64,000 nt of DNA from JADJEK01 sp052034255 (GTDB lineage Bacteria; Planctomycetota; B15-G4; JADJEK01), in the NCBI GenBank assembly GCA_052034255.1, contig JBPOIU010000078.1:16828-80827 (forward strand), written 5' to 3'. Under the pieces are notes generated by a model. It was not told where the DNA came from and ran no database searches. It was given only the letters and a program-made list of their open reading frames with translations. A program made the position numbers and the translations under genes. Shown piece after piece: positions 1 to 7,786 of this stretch (position 1 is the stretch's first letter; every line of letters starts with the position of its first letter).

Positions 1-233
1 GCACGTTTCCGGCCATCTATGACGCATTGATCACGTGCGCGCGGCGTACGCTGCGCCCGAGCGGTGCGATGTTCGTGGAAATCGGCGCCGGACAAGCGGC
101 CACGATCGTCGAGCGGTTCGAGCGATCGCGGCTGTTCCAACGCGTCGAACGCCATGCCGACTTGGCCGGAGTCGAACGCGTCATCGGCGGTTGCGACGCG
201 CGCGGCGGTCACACCGCGCCGTCGGCCCCGTGA
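1..233 (+). CDS. prmC: PrmC/HemK C-terminal fragment (release factor glutamine methyltransferase), truncated by window start
   Basis: Only the last 76 or so codons are present; the frame is open from base 3, so the gene starts upstream of the window. The readable part runs TFPAIYDALITCARRTLRPS and then GAMFVEIGAGQAATI, followed by the closing stretch ending ADLAGVERVIGG. This matches the end of PrmC, where an L-x-P-x-G-x-x-x-x-E-I-G-x-x-Q strand is followed by D-L-A-G-x-x-R-V-I. PrmC methylates the glutamine of the GGQ motif in peptide-chain release factors, using S-adenosylmethionine, in the cytoplasm. The catalytic NPPY motif would lie outside the window, so the assignment rests on the C-terminus alone. 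The gene converges on the PilZ gene with one base between the two stop codons. Confidence 0.75.
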   Translation, partial: TFPAIYDALITCARRTLRPSGAMFVEIGAGQAATIVERFERSRLFQRVERHADLAGVERVIGGCDARGGHTAPSAP

Positions 234-234
234 T

Positions 235-597
235 TCAGTCCAGGCGCGAGCGGACGAACTCTTCGAGGGCGCCGCGGGTCTCGACCGGCAGGTCGGTGAA
301 GTAGACCGCGAGCTCGAACTTCTTGCTCTTGCCCTTGCCGACCGGCTGGCAGCGCACGACGGCGCCGGTCAGGTCGAACGCGACGCTCGGCGCCGCGTGG
401 CCGGACTTCGACGGGAGCACGAGCTTCATGCTCACCATCGTCATCTCTTCGACCTTCTTGTCGGAGTGCAGCAGCAGGCCCGACATGCTCACGTTCTTGA
501 CCGTCGCCTCGATGGGCGCGCTCGAGGACGTGATCTTCGCGTCGAAGCTTCCCTCGACGCGCGGGTGCCGGCGGCGGTCCTTGACTCGTTCGACCAT
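235..597 (-). CDS. Small single-domain PilZ protein (putative c-di-GMP receptor)
   Basis: The 120-residue protein begins MVERVKDRRRHPRVEG. It carries both PilZ ligand signatures: an RxxxR-type N-terminal motif in DRRRHPR and an N-x-S-x-x-G motif in NVSMSGLLL, followed by the beta-barrel core. PilZ domains bind cyclic di-GMP and usually act by binding a partner protein, often controlling motility, polysaccharide synthesis or adhesion. There is no enzyme domain or membrane segment. The ATG at 597 was chosen because it directly precedes the conserved motif; the frame stays open much further upstream, but that stretch is antisense to ssb and moaD. A link to the polysaccharide region in this window is possible but only an inference. 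Confidence 0.8.
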   Translation of the reverse strand: MVERVKDRRRHPRVEGSFDAKITSSSAPIEATVKNVSMSGLLLHSDKKVEEMTMVSMKLVLPSKSGHAAPSVAFDLTGAVVRCQPVGKGKSKKFELAVYFTDLPVETRGALEEFVRSRLD

Positions 598-771
598 GAC
601 GACCTCGGAGTTCGTTGCTTGGGAGCCCCGGTCCGGGGCGTCCGATGGCGCGTCTCTTCGGCCGGATCCCGCACCGGGCTTGAGTGCAATCGCGCGAAAT
701 CCTCGGAGTGCCCGCGTCCTTTCCCCTCGTCGACCGCGCCGGTAGCATCCGGCCCAAACGAAAGGCAACCC

Positions 772-1218
772 ATGGCTCAATTCAACCGTGTGTTCTTGAT
801 GGGCAACCTGACGCGGGACCCCGCGCAACGATTCCTGCCGAGCGGGCAGTCGGTCGTCGAAATCGGGATCGCGACGAACCGCAAGTACACGGCGCAGAAT
901 GGCGAGAAGCGCGAGGAAGTGACGTTCGTCGACGTCGAAGCCTGGGGCAAGCAGGGCGAAGTGATCGCCAAGTACTTCAAGAAGGGCAATCCGATCTTCA
1001 TCGAAGGTCGCCTGAAGTTCGATTCGTGGCAGACGAAGGAAGGCGAGAAGCGCTCGAAGCTGCGCGTCGTCCTCGAACGCTTCGAGTTCCTGGGCGGCGG
1101 GCAGGGACGCACTCAAGAAGGCGGCAGCGCCGACCTCGATCCCACCGACTTCGGCGTGGATGCGGGCGGCGGCGGCGGCGGTCATCAGGCCGACGCGTCC
1201 GGCGACATCCCGTTCTGA
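772..1218 (+). CDS. ssb: Single-stranded DNA-binding protein
   Basis: 148 residues. The OB-fold spans about residues 1-108, starting MAQFNRVFLMGNLTRDP, the hallmark SSB N-terminus (N-x-x-x-L-x-G-N-L-x-x-D-P). Conserved tryptophans sit in VDVEAWGKQ and FDSWQTKEG. A glycine-rich flexible linker follows (a run of glycines near residues 130-136), and the protein ends in the acidic tip D-I-P-F that docks SSB partner proteins. It coats single-stranded DNA during replication, recombination and repair as a tetramer. Length and architecture are normal. The gene is divergent from the PilZ gene and is followed eight bases later by moaD, so it could be co-transcribed with moaDE. Confidence 0.95.
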   Translation: MAQFNRVFLMGNLTRDPAQRFLPSGQSVVEIGIATNRKYTAQNGEKREEVTFVDVEAWGKQGEVIAKYFKKGNPIFIEGRLKFDSWQTKEGEKRSKLRVVLERFEFLGGGQGRTQEGGSADLDPTDFGVDAGGGGGGHQADASGDIPF

Positions 1219-1226
1219 ACCCGACG

Positions 1227-1466
1227 ATGCGCGTCCGCGTGCTGCTCTTCGCCGCGATGCGCGAACGGTTCCAGACCGCGGAGCTCGAACTCGACCTCGC
1301 GGCGGACGCCCATGTGTCCGACGCGATCGCGGCGCTGGACGCTCGTCTGCCAGGATTGGCGGCCGAGCGTTTCGTGTGCGCCGTCGACGAGAGCTACGCG
1401 ACGCCGAAGACGGCGCTGCGGGACGGAGCCGCGCTGGCGTTGATCCCACCGGTCAGCGGCGGTTGA
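1227..1466 (+). CDS. moaD: Molybdopterin synthase small subunit MoaD
   Basis: 79 residues with the ubiquitin-like beta-grasp fold: it starts MRVRVLLFAAMRERF and ends PPVSGG. The terminal Gly-Gly becomes a thiocarboxylate, which donates sulfur to precursor Z (cyclic pyranopterin monophosphate). It works as a heterotetramer with MoaE, encoded next with one base between stop and start. The tail A-L-I-P-P-V-S-G-G is the classic MoaD ending. The sulfur-loading enzyme MoeB and the first enzyme MoaA are not in this window; moaC and a mog/moaB gene lie about 14 kb away. Confidence 0.93.
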   Translation: MRVRVLLFAAMRERFQTAELELDLAADAHVSDAIAALDARLPGLAAERFVCAVDESYATPKTALRDGAALALIPPVSGG

Positions 1467-1467
1467 C

Positions 1468-1878
1468 ATGATCGCCTTGGTCTCGACCCCGATCGACGTC
1501 GGAACGTTGCTCGAACGCTGTTCCGATCCGGCCGCGGGCGGCTTGGTGTTGTTCGTCGGTCGGGTCCGCGATCACACGCACGGACGGGCCGTGGTACGCC
1601 TCGAGTACGAGGCGTACCCGGCGATGGCGGAGAAGGAACTCTCCCGCTTGGTCGACGAGGCCAGAGCGCGCTTTGCCGTCGAGGCGATCGACATCGTGCA
1701 TCGCGTCGGAGTGCTGGACATCGGCGCGATCGCAGTCGCGATCGTCGTCCAAGCGGCGCACCGGGACGCCGCGTTCACGGCCTGCCGGTTCGCGATCGAC
1801 GAGCTCAAGAAAACGGTGCCGATCTGGAAGAAGGAAGTCTTCGCCGACGGCGAGGAATGGGTCAGCCCCCGGCCGTGA
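1468..1878 (+). CDS. moaE: Molybdopterin synthase catalytic subunit MoaE
   Basis: 136 residues, normal for the family. Recognisable MoaE blocks are FVGRVRDHTHGR (about residues 29-40), LEYEAYPAMAEKEL (about 46-59), HRVG, AAHRDAAFTACRFAID, and the active-site lysine block KKTVPIWKKE near residue 115. MoaE binds precursor Z and, with MoaD thiocarboxylate as sulfur donor, makes the dithiolene of molybdopterin. It is coupled to moaD, one base apart. A perfect 8-bp inverted repeat ten bases after the stop may end transcription. Confidence 0.95.
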   Translation: MIALVSTPIDVGTLLERCSDPAAGGLVLFVGRVRDHTHGRAVVRLEYEAYPAMAEKELSRLVDEARARFAVEAIDIVHRVGVLDIGAIAVAIVVQAAHRDAAFTACRFAIDELKKTVPIWKKEVFADGEEWVSPRP

Positions 1879-1887
1879 TCGCGTGCG

Positions 1888-1909
1888 CCACGCGAGGCAC
1901 TTCGCGTGG
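1888..1909. terminator. Perfect inverted repeat between convergent moaE and lpxA
   Basis: CCACGCGA at 1888-1895 pairs perfectly with TCGCGTGG at 1902-1909 around a six-base loop (GGCACT). It lies just past the moaE stop in the gap between the convergent moaE and lpxA genes. There is no following T-tract, so it is not a textbook intrinsic terminator; it may stabilise 3' ends or act with Rho. The rest of the 185-bp gap contains an 11-base direct repeat (GTGACGGCTGA) near 1996-2024 and nothing else obvious. Confidence 0.35.
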
Positions 1910-2063
1910 GACGCCATCGTCGAACGATCCGCATGCATCGACGATCGGTCGGAACCGAGGAACCCGTTTCGCGCGCTCGCCCGCTTGGGACCACCAGTGA
2001 CGGCTGACGCGGTGACGGCTGAGGCCGCGAAGCGCGTTCAGGGCCGCCGTAGCGCGCGGACGA

Positions 2064-2921
2064 TCAGATCTCTTCGTCCAGCGCCTGACGCATCAGGCGA
2101 CGCGCCGCGATCACGCGGCGGCCGAATCGGCACAGCCCGCGCTTCGTGCCCTTGATGAAGTCGAGGATGGTCTGGATCTCGGGCGTCTGCGGCATGCGCG
2201 TCGCTTCCGCGACGGCGTCGGGCACGGGCAGGTGGAAGAACAGGCGGAACACTTCGCGGATCTGCTCGCGCTTGTCCCCGTCGAGTCCGGCACGGCGCAT
2301 GCCGACGACGTTGGTCCCGACGATCGAGTCGATACCGGACGCGATCGAGTACGGCAGCACGTCCTTGCCGACACCGCCGAGGCCCTGGACCATCGCCAGC
2401 GTGCCGATGCGCGACCATTGATGCACGACGACGTTGCCCGAGATGAACGCGCGGTCGTGGATGACGACGTGGCCGCCGAGCAGCGCGCCGTTCACCAACG
2501 TCACGCGATCGTGGATCTCGCAGTCGTGTGCGACGTGCGCATGGCCCATGATCAGGTTGTGGTTGCCGACGCGCGTGACGCCCGAGCCTTGCACCGTGCC
2601 GCGGTGGAGCTCGGCGTGTTCGCGGATGATGTTGCCGTTGCCGATGATCAGCTTCGTCGGCTCGTTCTTGTAGCCGAGGTGCTGCGGCTCGTGCCCGATC
2701 ACGGCGAACGGGTGGATCACGTTGTCGGTGCCGATCTCGGTGTGACCGGAGACGTGCACGAATGCGACCAAGCGCGTGCGTGGGCCGATCTTCACCGGGC
2801 CGTCGATGACGACGTGGGGACCGATCTCGACGTCGTCGGCGATCTCCGCGCGGCGGTCGACGACAGCGGTGGGGTGGATCACGATGCCTCCGGCAGGAAC
2901 GGAACCGAGGGATATGGACAC
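2064..2921 (-). CDS. lpxA: UDP-N-acetylglucosamine O-acyltransferase LpxA
   Basis: 285 residues, against about 262 in E. coli. Left-handed beta-helix hexapeptide repeats (I-x-x-x-A-x, e.g. AVVDRRAEIADDVEIGPHVV) fill about residues 15-190. The catalytic histidine block NHNLIMGHAHVAHDCEIHD is intact, and a helical C-terminal domain follows. LpxA performs the first step of lipid A synthesis, transferring an R-3-hydroxyacyl chain from ACP to UDP-GlcNAc. The start is uncertain. The GTG at 2921 has no visible ribosome-binding site, while an internal GTG at 2882 sits four bases after GGAGG and begins VIHPTAVV, exactly where LpxA proteins normally start; 2882 may be the true start. The gene stands alone, with no fabZ, lpxD or lpxB beside it. 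Confidence 0.93.
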   Translation of the reverse strand: MSISLGSVPAGGIVIHPTAVVDRRAEIADDVEIGPHVVIDGPVKIGPRTRLVAFVHVSGHTEIGTDNVIHPFAVIGHEPQHLGYKNEPTKLIIGNGNIIREHAELHRGTVQGSGVTRVGNHNLIMGHAHVAHDCEIHDRVTLVNGALLGGHVVIHDRAFISGNVVVHQWSRIGTLAMVQGLGGVGKDVLPYSIASGIDSIVGTNVVGMRRAGLDGDKREQIREVFRLFFHLPVPDAVAEATRMPQTPEIQTILDFIKGTKRGLCRFGRRVIAARRLMRQALDEEI

Positions 2922-3077
2922 GGCCGGTCCACGTCGAATCGAACGCGAGGACCAGCCAGAAACGTAGCGATCGGCGCGGGAAGCGCCACTCCGAGGGCGT
3001 GCGGGGAAACGCCGCGCCAGCGAGCGCCGAGGACAGGCCGCGCGGTGCGTCGCGGGAGCCTCGGCGCGGCGTGCCGT

Positions 3078-4646
3078 TCAGGGATGGAAGATCTCGGCGG
3101 TGTCGAACGAGATCGTCTGCGTCGGTGCCTGCGGATTCGGTTCTTCACCGCCTCCTGCCACCAGCACGGTGCCGTCGCTGAGCAACACCGCGGTCGCGTT
3201 CGCGCGCGGCTGCGTCATCGGATGGGTAGCGAGCAGGCCGAAATTGGGTTGGTAGAGATCGATCGTGGAGTCCGGCGTCGGAACGTAGAGGCTGCCGTAC
3301 GCGCCGCCCGCGATCACGATGTCGCCGGTCGGCAACACCACGGCCGCACTGACGCCGCGCGCGACCGACAGGAAGCCGTCGAACGCGAACGTGCCGCCGC
3401 CGACGCTCTCGTCGAACAGTTCGATGGTGTCGTTCTCGATCGGCGACAGGATCGACGCACCGGTCGACGTCGCGCCGCCGATGATCGCCACGCGTCCGTC
3501 GTTCAGCAGCACGGCGGCGTGTCCCGCGCGATCGATCGTCATCGACTTCTGACTGCCGAAGGTGCCCGCGCCAGCGTTCTGCGTGTAGAGCTGACCCTTG
3601 TCGGAGATGTAGGGGAGCGAGAACAGCGTCGTGTACGAGAAGCCGCCGGCGACCAGGACCTTGCCGTTTTGCAGCGTCGTCGCCGTATGGCCGACGCGTG
3701 GCTCGCCCATGTTCGGTCCGGCCGAGAACGTGTTCGTCGCCGGATTGAAGATCTCGGTCGTGCGGTGGGCTTTGGTGATGATGTCCAACGCGTTCATGAA
3801 CGAGCTCGTTCCGCCCGTCACCAGCACGCGTCCGTCGGGCAGTCGATTTGCCTGATGCAGGCCCCGCGCCACCGCGAGGTTGCCGACCGCGACCGACACG
3901 CCGGTGAACGGGTGGTAGATCTCGGCGGTCGCGACCGGCTCGCCGATCGGGAACGCGTCGGCGCCACCGATCAACAGCACGCGTCCGTCGTTCAGCATGG
4001 TCGCCGTGTGCGACACGCGCGGCGCGAGCATCGGCGGCATCGGCGTGAACGTCTGCGTCGCCGGGTCGTAGAGGTCGACCGAGTTCTGGCCGTAGCTCGC
4101 GACGATCCCGTCGTCGCCGCCACCGAACAGCAGGACTTTGCCGTCCGAGCGCGTGATCGCGGTGTAGCCGGCTCGGCGCACCGACATCGCGGACAGCGTC
4201 ACCTCGCTGTCGAACGGCAGCGCAGGCGTCAGCACCCAGCGCTGGGACTTGCCATCGATCAGGCCGCCGGCGATCCGCACGGCCTGGAAATGCAGGGTCA
4301 GCACGTCGAGGATCGGCAAGGGCGGGAACGGCAGCGGGATGTCGACGGAGCCGCTCCCCGGCACGGTTCCGAGGAAGCCCGGCAGTCCGACCGACAGGTC
4401 GAGCAGGTCGAAGCCGACGTCGAGGCTCGACGGGGAATGGGGGGCCGGCAGCGCCGTCGGACCGGAGTTCAGCGACAAGATCAGGAGGTACTGCGTCCCC
4501 GGGGCCGCGCTCACGGTCATGGTGGTGACGGCGTTGATCGTTCCGCCGCCGGTCGACTGCAGCGAGATCTGCGCGTCGGCGCGGGCTACACAGAGGCCTA
4601 GCACGGCGGTGGCTACGGTTCGCAGGATCGATGGTCGAGCTCGCAT
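3078..4646 (-). CDS. Secreted kelch-repeat beta-propeller protein
   Basis: 522 residues. A signal peptide (about residues 1-26, ending ARADAQ) precedes a roughly 130-residue beta-rich domain and then about six kelch-type blades. Each blade carries a motif such as RVGHTATTLQNGKVLVAGG or RVSHTATMLNDGRVLLIGG, alternating with AEIYHP / EIFNP / VDLYDP strands. Such propellers bind ligands or other proteins and are not usually enzymes. An AAGEIFHP-like strand also closes the protein (FDTAEIFHP at the very end), consistent with a closed propeller. The ATG has a GAGGAGA-like site 10-11 bases upstream. It is divergent from the TPR/peptidase gene. No sorting tail is visible, so it is probably periplasmic or released. 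Function unknown. Confidence 0.8.
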   Translation of the reverse strand: MRARPSILRTVATAVLGLCVARADAQISLQSTGGGTINAVTTMTVSAAPGTQYLLILSLNSGPTALPAPHSPSSLDVGFDLLDLSVGLPGFLGTVPGSGSVDIPLPFPPLPILDVLTLHFQAVRIAGGLIDGKSQRWVLTPALPFDSEVTLSAMSVRRAGYTAITRSDGKVLLFGGGDDGIVASYGQNSVDLYDPATQTFTPMPPMLAPRVSHTATMLNDGRVLLIGGADAFPIGEPVATAEIYHPFTGVSVAVGNLAVARGLHQANRLPDGRVLVTGGTSSFMNALDIITKAHRTTEIFNPATNTFSAGPNMGEPRVGHTATTLQNGKVLVAGGFSYTTLFSLPYISDKGQLYTQNAGAGTFGSQKSMTIDRAGHAAVLLNDGRVAIIGGATSTGASILSPIENDTIELFDESVGGGTFAFDGFLSVARGVSAAVVLPTGDIVIAGGAYGSLYVPTPDSTIDLYQPNFGLLATHPMTQPRANATAVLLSDGTVLVAGGGEEPNPQAPTQTISFDTAEIFHP

Positions 4647-4813
4647 CGTCTCGGTCTCCTCGGGGTCAACGCTGGACGGTCCGGTTCGTACGAGAGGGTC
4701 ACAGGACCCGACCTCGTGGGCGGGCCGAGTGTAACTTGGGCACTCGCGTTCGCGCGCGGTCCGTCTCCGGCCGGCACCGGATCGCGCCGACGACTTCGAT
4801 CCGAAGGAGAGTC

Positions 4814-7753
4814 ATGCGTCTCGCCATCCCCGTTCGCCTTGCGTGCGTGTTCGGGCTCGCCTGGGGTTTCGCCGCACGCGCTTCGGCGCAAGAGGACGAA
4901 CTCCAGATCGCGCGCCGCGACGCCGACACCGGCGTCTACTACCGCGCCGAAGAGACGCTCTACGGCATCCTCGAAGAGTCGCCCGAGCGCGATGACGCCC
5001 GCCTGCTGTTGCTCGACGTGCTGCGCGCGCAGGGCAAGTACGAGGCCGCCGACGAGATCGACTCCGAACTGGCCGGCCGCCCGATCGCGAATCGTTCCGA
5101 CGTGCTCGCGGCGCGCGCCGCGTATGCGTTCGAGCGCGGTCGACTGGATGCCGCCGAAGAGGCCGCGCTCGCGGCGATCGACGCCGACGGCAAGAACCTC
5201 GATGCGGCGACCGTGCTCGCGCAGGTCCTGCGCTACCGCGGGCACGACGACGAAGCGAAGTCCGTCGCGCAGCGTGTGGTGCGCTCGGTGAACGCGGCGT
5301 CGCCGTCGGAGCGCACGACCTCCGAGAGCGACCTGTTCCTGGGCGTGGGTCGGCTGTACGAAGCGATCGGCGCACTCGATCTCGCCGCCGAGCACTTGGT
5401 GCAAGCCGAAGCGCTCCGCAAGCGCGAGAAGCGCGGCACGGCCGACGTGCTCGTGGTCCTCGGCGATGCGTATCGGCAGGCGCGCTCGATGGCCGGCGAT
5501 CAGCCGCGCGCGTTCTCGACGTATCGCGATGCCCTCGAGCAGAATCCCGCGCTGGTTCGCGCGAAGCTCGGTCGGATTCGCACGCACTTCTACGTGCAGG
5601 ACACGAGCGACGCGGAGCGCGAGATCGCCGAGGTCTTGGCGATCAAACCCAACGACGGCGAAGCGCTGACGTTGAAGGCGCGGCTGCGGACCATCGACGG
5701 CCGCTACAGCGAAGCGTTGTCCATCCTGGATGGCGTGCTCGCCTCGAATCCGAACGCCAAGGAGGCGCTCGCCGAGCGGGCCGCCACGCTGCATCTGTTG
5801 CGCCGCACCGAGGAACGCGAGCAGTGCGTGACGCGCGCGCTCGCGATCGATCCGACCTACGGCGAAGCGCTGCGGACGGTCGGCGACGCGATTTCGAGCC
5901 ACTACCGCTTCGCCGAAGCGATTCCGTTCCATCGGCGGGCGCTCGAGATCGACGACGGCGACGCGCTGACGTGGATCTCGCTCGGCCGAGACCTGTGCTT
6001 CGTCGGCCAAGAGAAGGAAGGCGCGGAAGCGCTCGAGCGATCGAAGCAAGCCGAAGACGATCCCACGACCGCCGAGCTCGATTGGTTGCCGCATCCATGG
6101 CGCGCGAACATGCTGACCGTGCTGTCGCGCATGGACAAGGAATACGTCGACGGCGGCGACCAGGCGATCCGCTTCCGCATCCACACGCACGAGAATCCGA
6201 TCATGGAGCCGCGGCTGCGCGCGGCCTTCGACGCCGATGGAGCGATGTTGCGGGCACGCTACGGCTGGTCGCCGGACCCGAACTTGTTGGTCGAGAACAT
6301 GGCTTCGCACACCGACTTCTCGGTGCGCACGGTCGGCTTCGCGGGGCTTGGCGCCGTCGGTGCTTGCTTCGGCCCGTTGGTCACGCTGCTGTCCGCGCGC
6401 GCCGAAGGACTGCGCGGATCGTTCTGCTGGCGCAGGACCGCTCTGCATGAGCTCGCTCACGTGTACACGCTCGGCCGCTCGAACGGGCGCGTGCCGCGGT
6501 GGCTGACGGAAGGCTGCTCGGTGTACGAGGAGTTCCGCGCCGACCCGCAGTGGTACCGCGATCAGGAACTCGAATTGCTCGACGCGTTCGCGAACGGCAC
6601 GGTGATTCCGTTGGCGGAATTCAACGCGGCGTTTCGCTCGCCGCGCGTGATGTTCGCGTACTTCCAGGGCGGGCTGTGGGTCGAGTTCGCCGTCGAGCGC
6701 TATGGCTTCGACTCGATCCTGCGCATGCTCGATGCCTACGCCGAGGACCTCGAGACCCCGCAAGTCATCGACCGCGTGTTCGGGAAGGCGACCACGGCTA
6801 TGGACGAGGAGTTCCGCGCGTTCCTGCTCGAGACCCGGCTGAAGGGCCTCAAGGTCCAGCCCACGTTCGACGAGGACAGGCGTCGCGCGCTGCTCGCGCA
6901 ACTGCGCAAGTCTCCCGACGCCGTCGGCACGTTGGTCGACGCGGCGTGGGCCTGCTACCAGGGCGGGCGCGCGGTCGACGCCGACGTCCATCTCTCGAAG
7001 GCGCTGAAGAAGGAACCGACGCACCCGGGCGCCTTGCGGCTCGCGGCGCGGCGCGCGCTGGACCGGGGGCGGAAGGACCTCGCGCGCGAGAACCTCGAGG
7101 CGGCGTTCACGAACGGTGGCGAGGAGTTCACCGCGGCGATGCAGCTCGCGGAGTTGCGCGGTGGCGTGAAGGATTTCGAAGGCGCGCGGCAAGCGCTGCG
7201 CATCGCGATCGCGTGCTTCCCGCATGCGATCGGGCCCGGCAGTCCCTATCTCGCACTGCACGAATCGCTGATGAGCGAGCAGCGCACCGACGAAGCGATG
7301 AAGGAGCTCGCGAACTACGTCGCGCTCGACGAGACCGCGGTACCGCAGCGTTTGGCGCTCGCGCGTTGGCACGAAAGCGAGGCGCGCTTCGATGTCGCGC
7401 TGCGGCTGTTGCGCGAAGTCGAGAACGTGGAACCGTTCAGTCGCGAGGCCTACGCGATGCAAGCGCGCGTGCTGACGCAGATGAATCGTCCCGCCGACGC
7501 GATCACCGCGTGGCGCTCGGCGCTGCTGGTTGACCCTCGCATGGAGCGTGGATACTCTCCGCCCCCGGCCGAGGAGACAGCGGCCTCGGAAAGACGGGAA
7601 CGAGAGGATCGCGCGGAGATTTTGGTGTCGATCGCCGAGCTCGAGCTCGACGTCGGAGATCGCACCGCCGCGCGTCGTGACCTCCAAGAGGCCGTGCGCC
7701 TCGTCCCCGGATTTCCGCGCGCTGTCGAACTTCTGGAGCAGGTTGGCTCCTGA
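4814..7753 (+). CDS. Secreted TPR protein with embedded gluzincin-type (peptidase MA-like) metallopeptidase domain
   Basis: 979 residues. The ATG at 4814 follows AAGGAGA and starts a signal peptide (MRLAIPVRLACVFGLAWGFA, cleavage near ARASAQ). The first half or so is TPR helices (for example AEETLYGILEESPERDDARL and ALVRAKLGRIRTHFY). Near residues 545-565 lies LHELAHVYTLGRSNG followed by WLTEGCSVYEE, an HExxH motif with a downstream glutamate, the zinc site of MA-clan (gluzincin) peptidases. More TPR-like repeats follow to the C-terminus. It is probably a periplasmic zinc peptidase or scaffold; the substrate is unknown. dnaA-like follows after 33 bases, perhaps co-transcribed. Confidence 0.8.
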   Translation: MRLAIPVRLACVFGLAWGFAARASAQEDELQIARRDADTGVYYRAEETLYGILEESPERDDARLLLLDVLRAQGKYEAADEIDSELAGRPIANRSDVLAARAAYAFERGRLDAAEEAALAAIDADGKNLDAATVLAQVLRYRGHDDEAKSVAQRVVRSVNAASPSERTTSESDLFLGVGRLYEAIGALDLAAEHLVQAEALRKREKRGTADVLVVLGDAYRQARSMAGDQPRAFSTYRDALEQNPALVRAKLGRIRTHFYVQDTSDAEREIAEVLAIKPNDGEALTLKARLRTIDGRYSEALSILDGVLASNPNAKEALAERAATLHLLRRTEEREQCVTRALAIDPTYGEALRTVGDAISSHYRFAEAIPFHRRALEIDDGDALTWISLGRDLCFVGQEKEGAEALERSKQAEDDPTTAELDWLPHPWRANMLTVLSRMDKEYVDGGDQAIRFRIHTHENPIMEPRLRAAFDADGAMLRARYGWSPDPNLLVENMASHTDFSVRTVGFAGLGAVGACFGPLVTLLSARAEGLRGSFCWRRTALHELAHVYTLGRSNGRVPRWLTEGCSVYEEFRADPQWYRDQELELLDAFANGTVIPLAEFNAAFRSPRVMFAYFQGGLWVEFAVERYGFDSILRMLDAYAEDLETPQVIDRVFGKATTAMDEEFRAFLLETRLKGLKVQPTFDEDRRRALLAQLRKSPDAVGTLVDAAWACYQGGRAVDADVHLSKALKKEPTHPGALRLAARRALDRGRKDLARENLEAAFTNGGEEFTAAMQLAELRGGVKDFEGARQALRIAIACFPHAIGPGSPYLALHESLMSEQRTDEAMKELANYVALDETAVPQRLALARWHESEARFDVALRLLREVENVEPFSREAYAMQARVLTQMNRPADAITAWRSALLVDPRMERGYSPPPAEETAASERREREDRAEILVSIAELELDVGDRTAARRDLQEAVRLVPGFPRAVELLEQVGS

Positions 7754-7786
7754 AACCATCGGCTCGAGCGGAGTTCCACACCACGC

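Noticed and set aside
598..1449. Extension of the PilZ frame upstream of 597
   Set aside because: Antisense to ssb and moaD, with no conserved residues; PilZ starts at MVERVKDRR.
2232..4601. A 789-codon plus-strand frame antisense to lpxA and the kelch gene
   Set aside because: Val/Arg/Asp/His-rich translation typical of GC-rich antisense; lpxA and the kelch repeats are convincing on the other strand.
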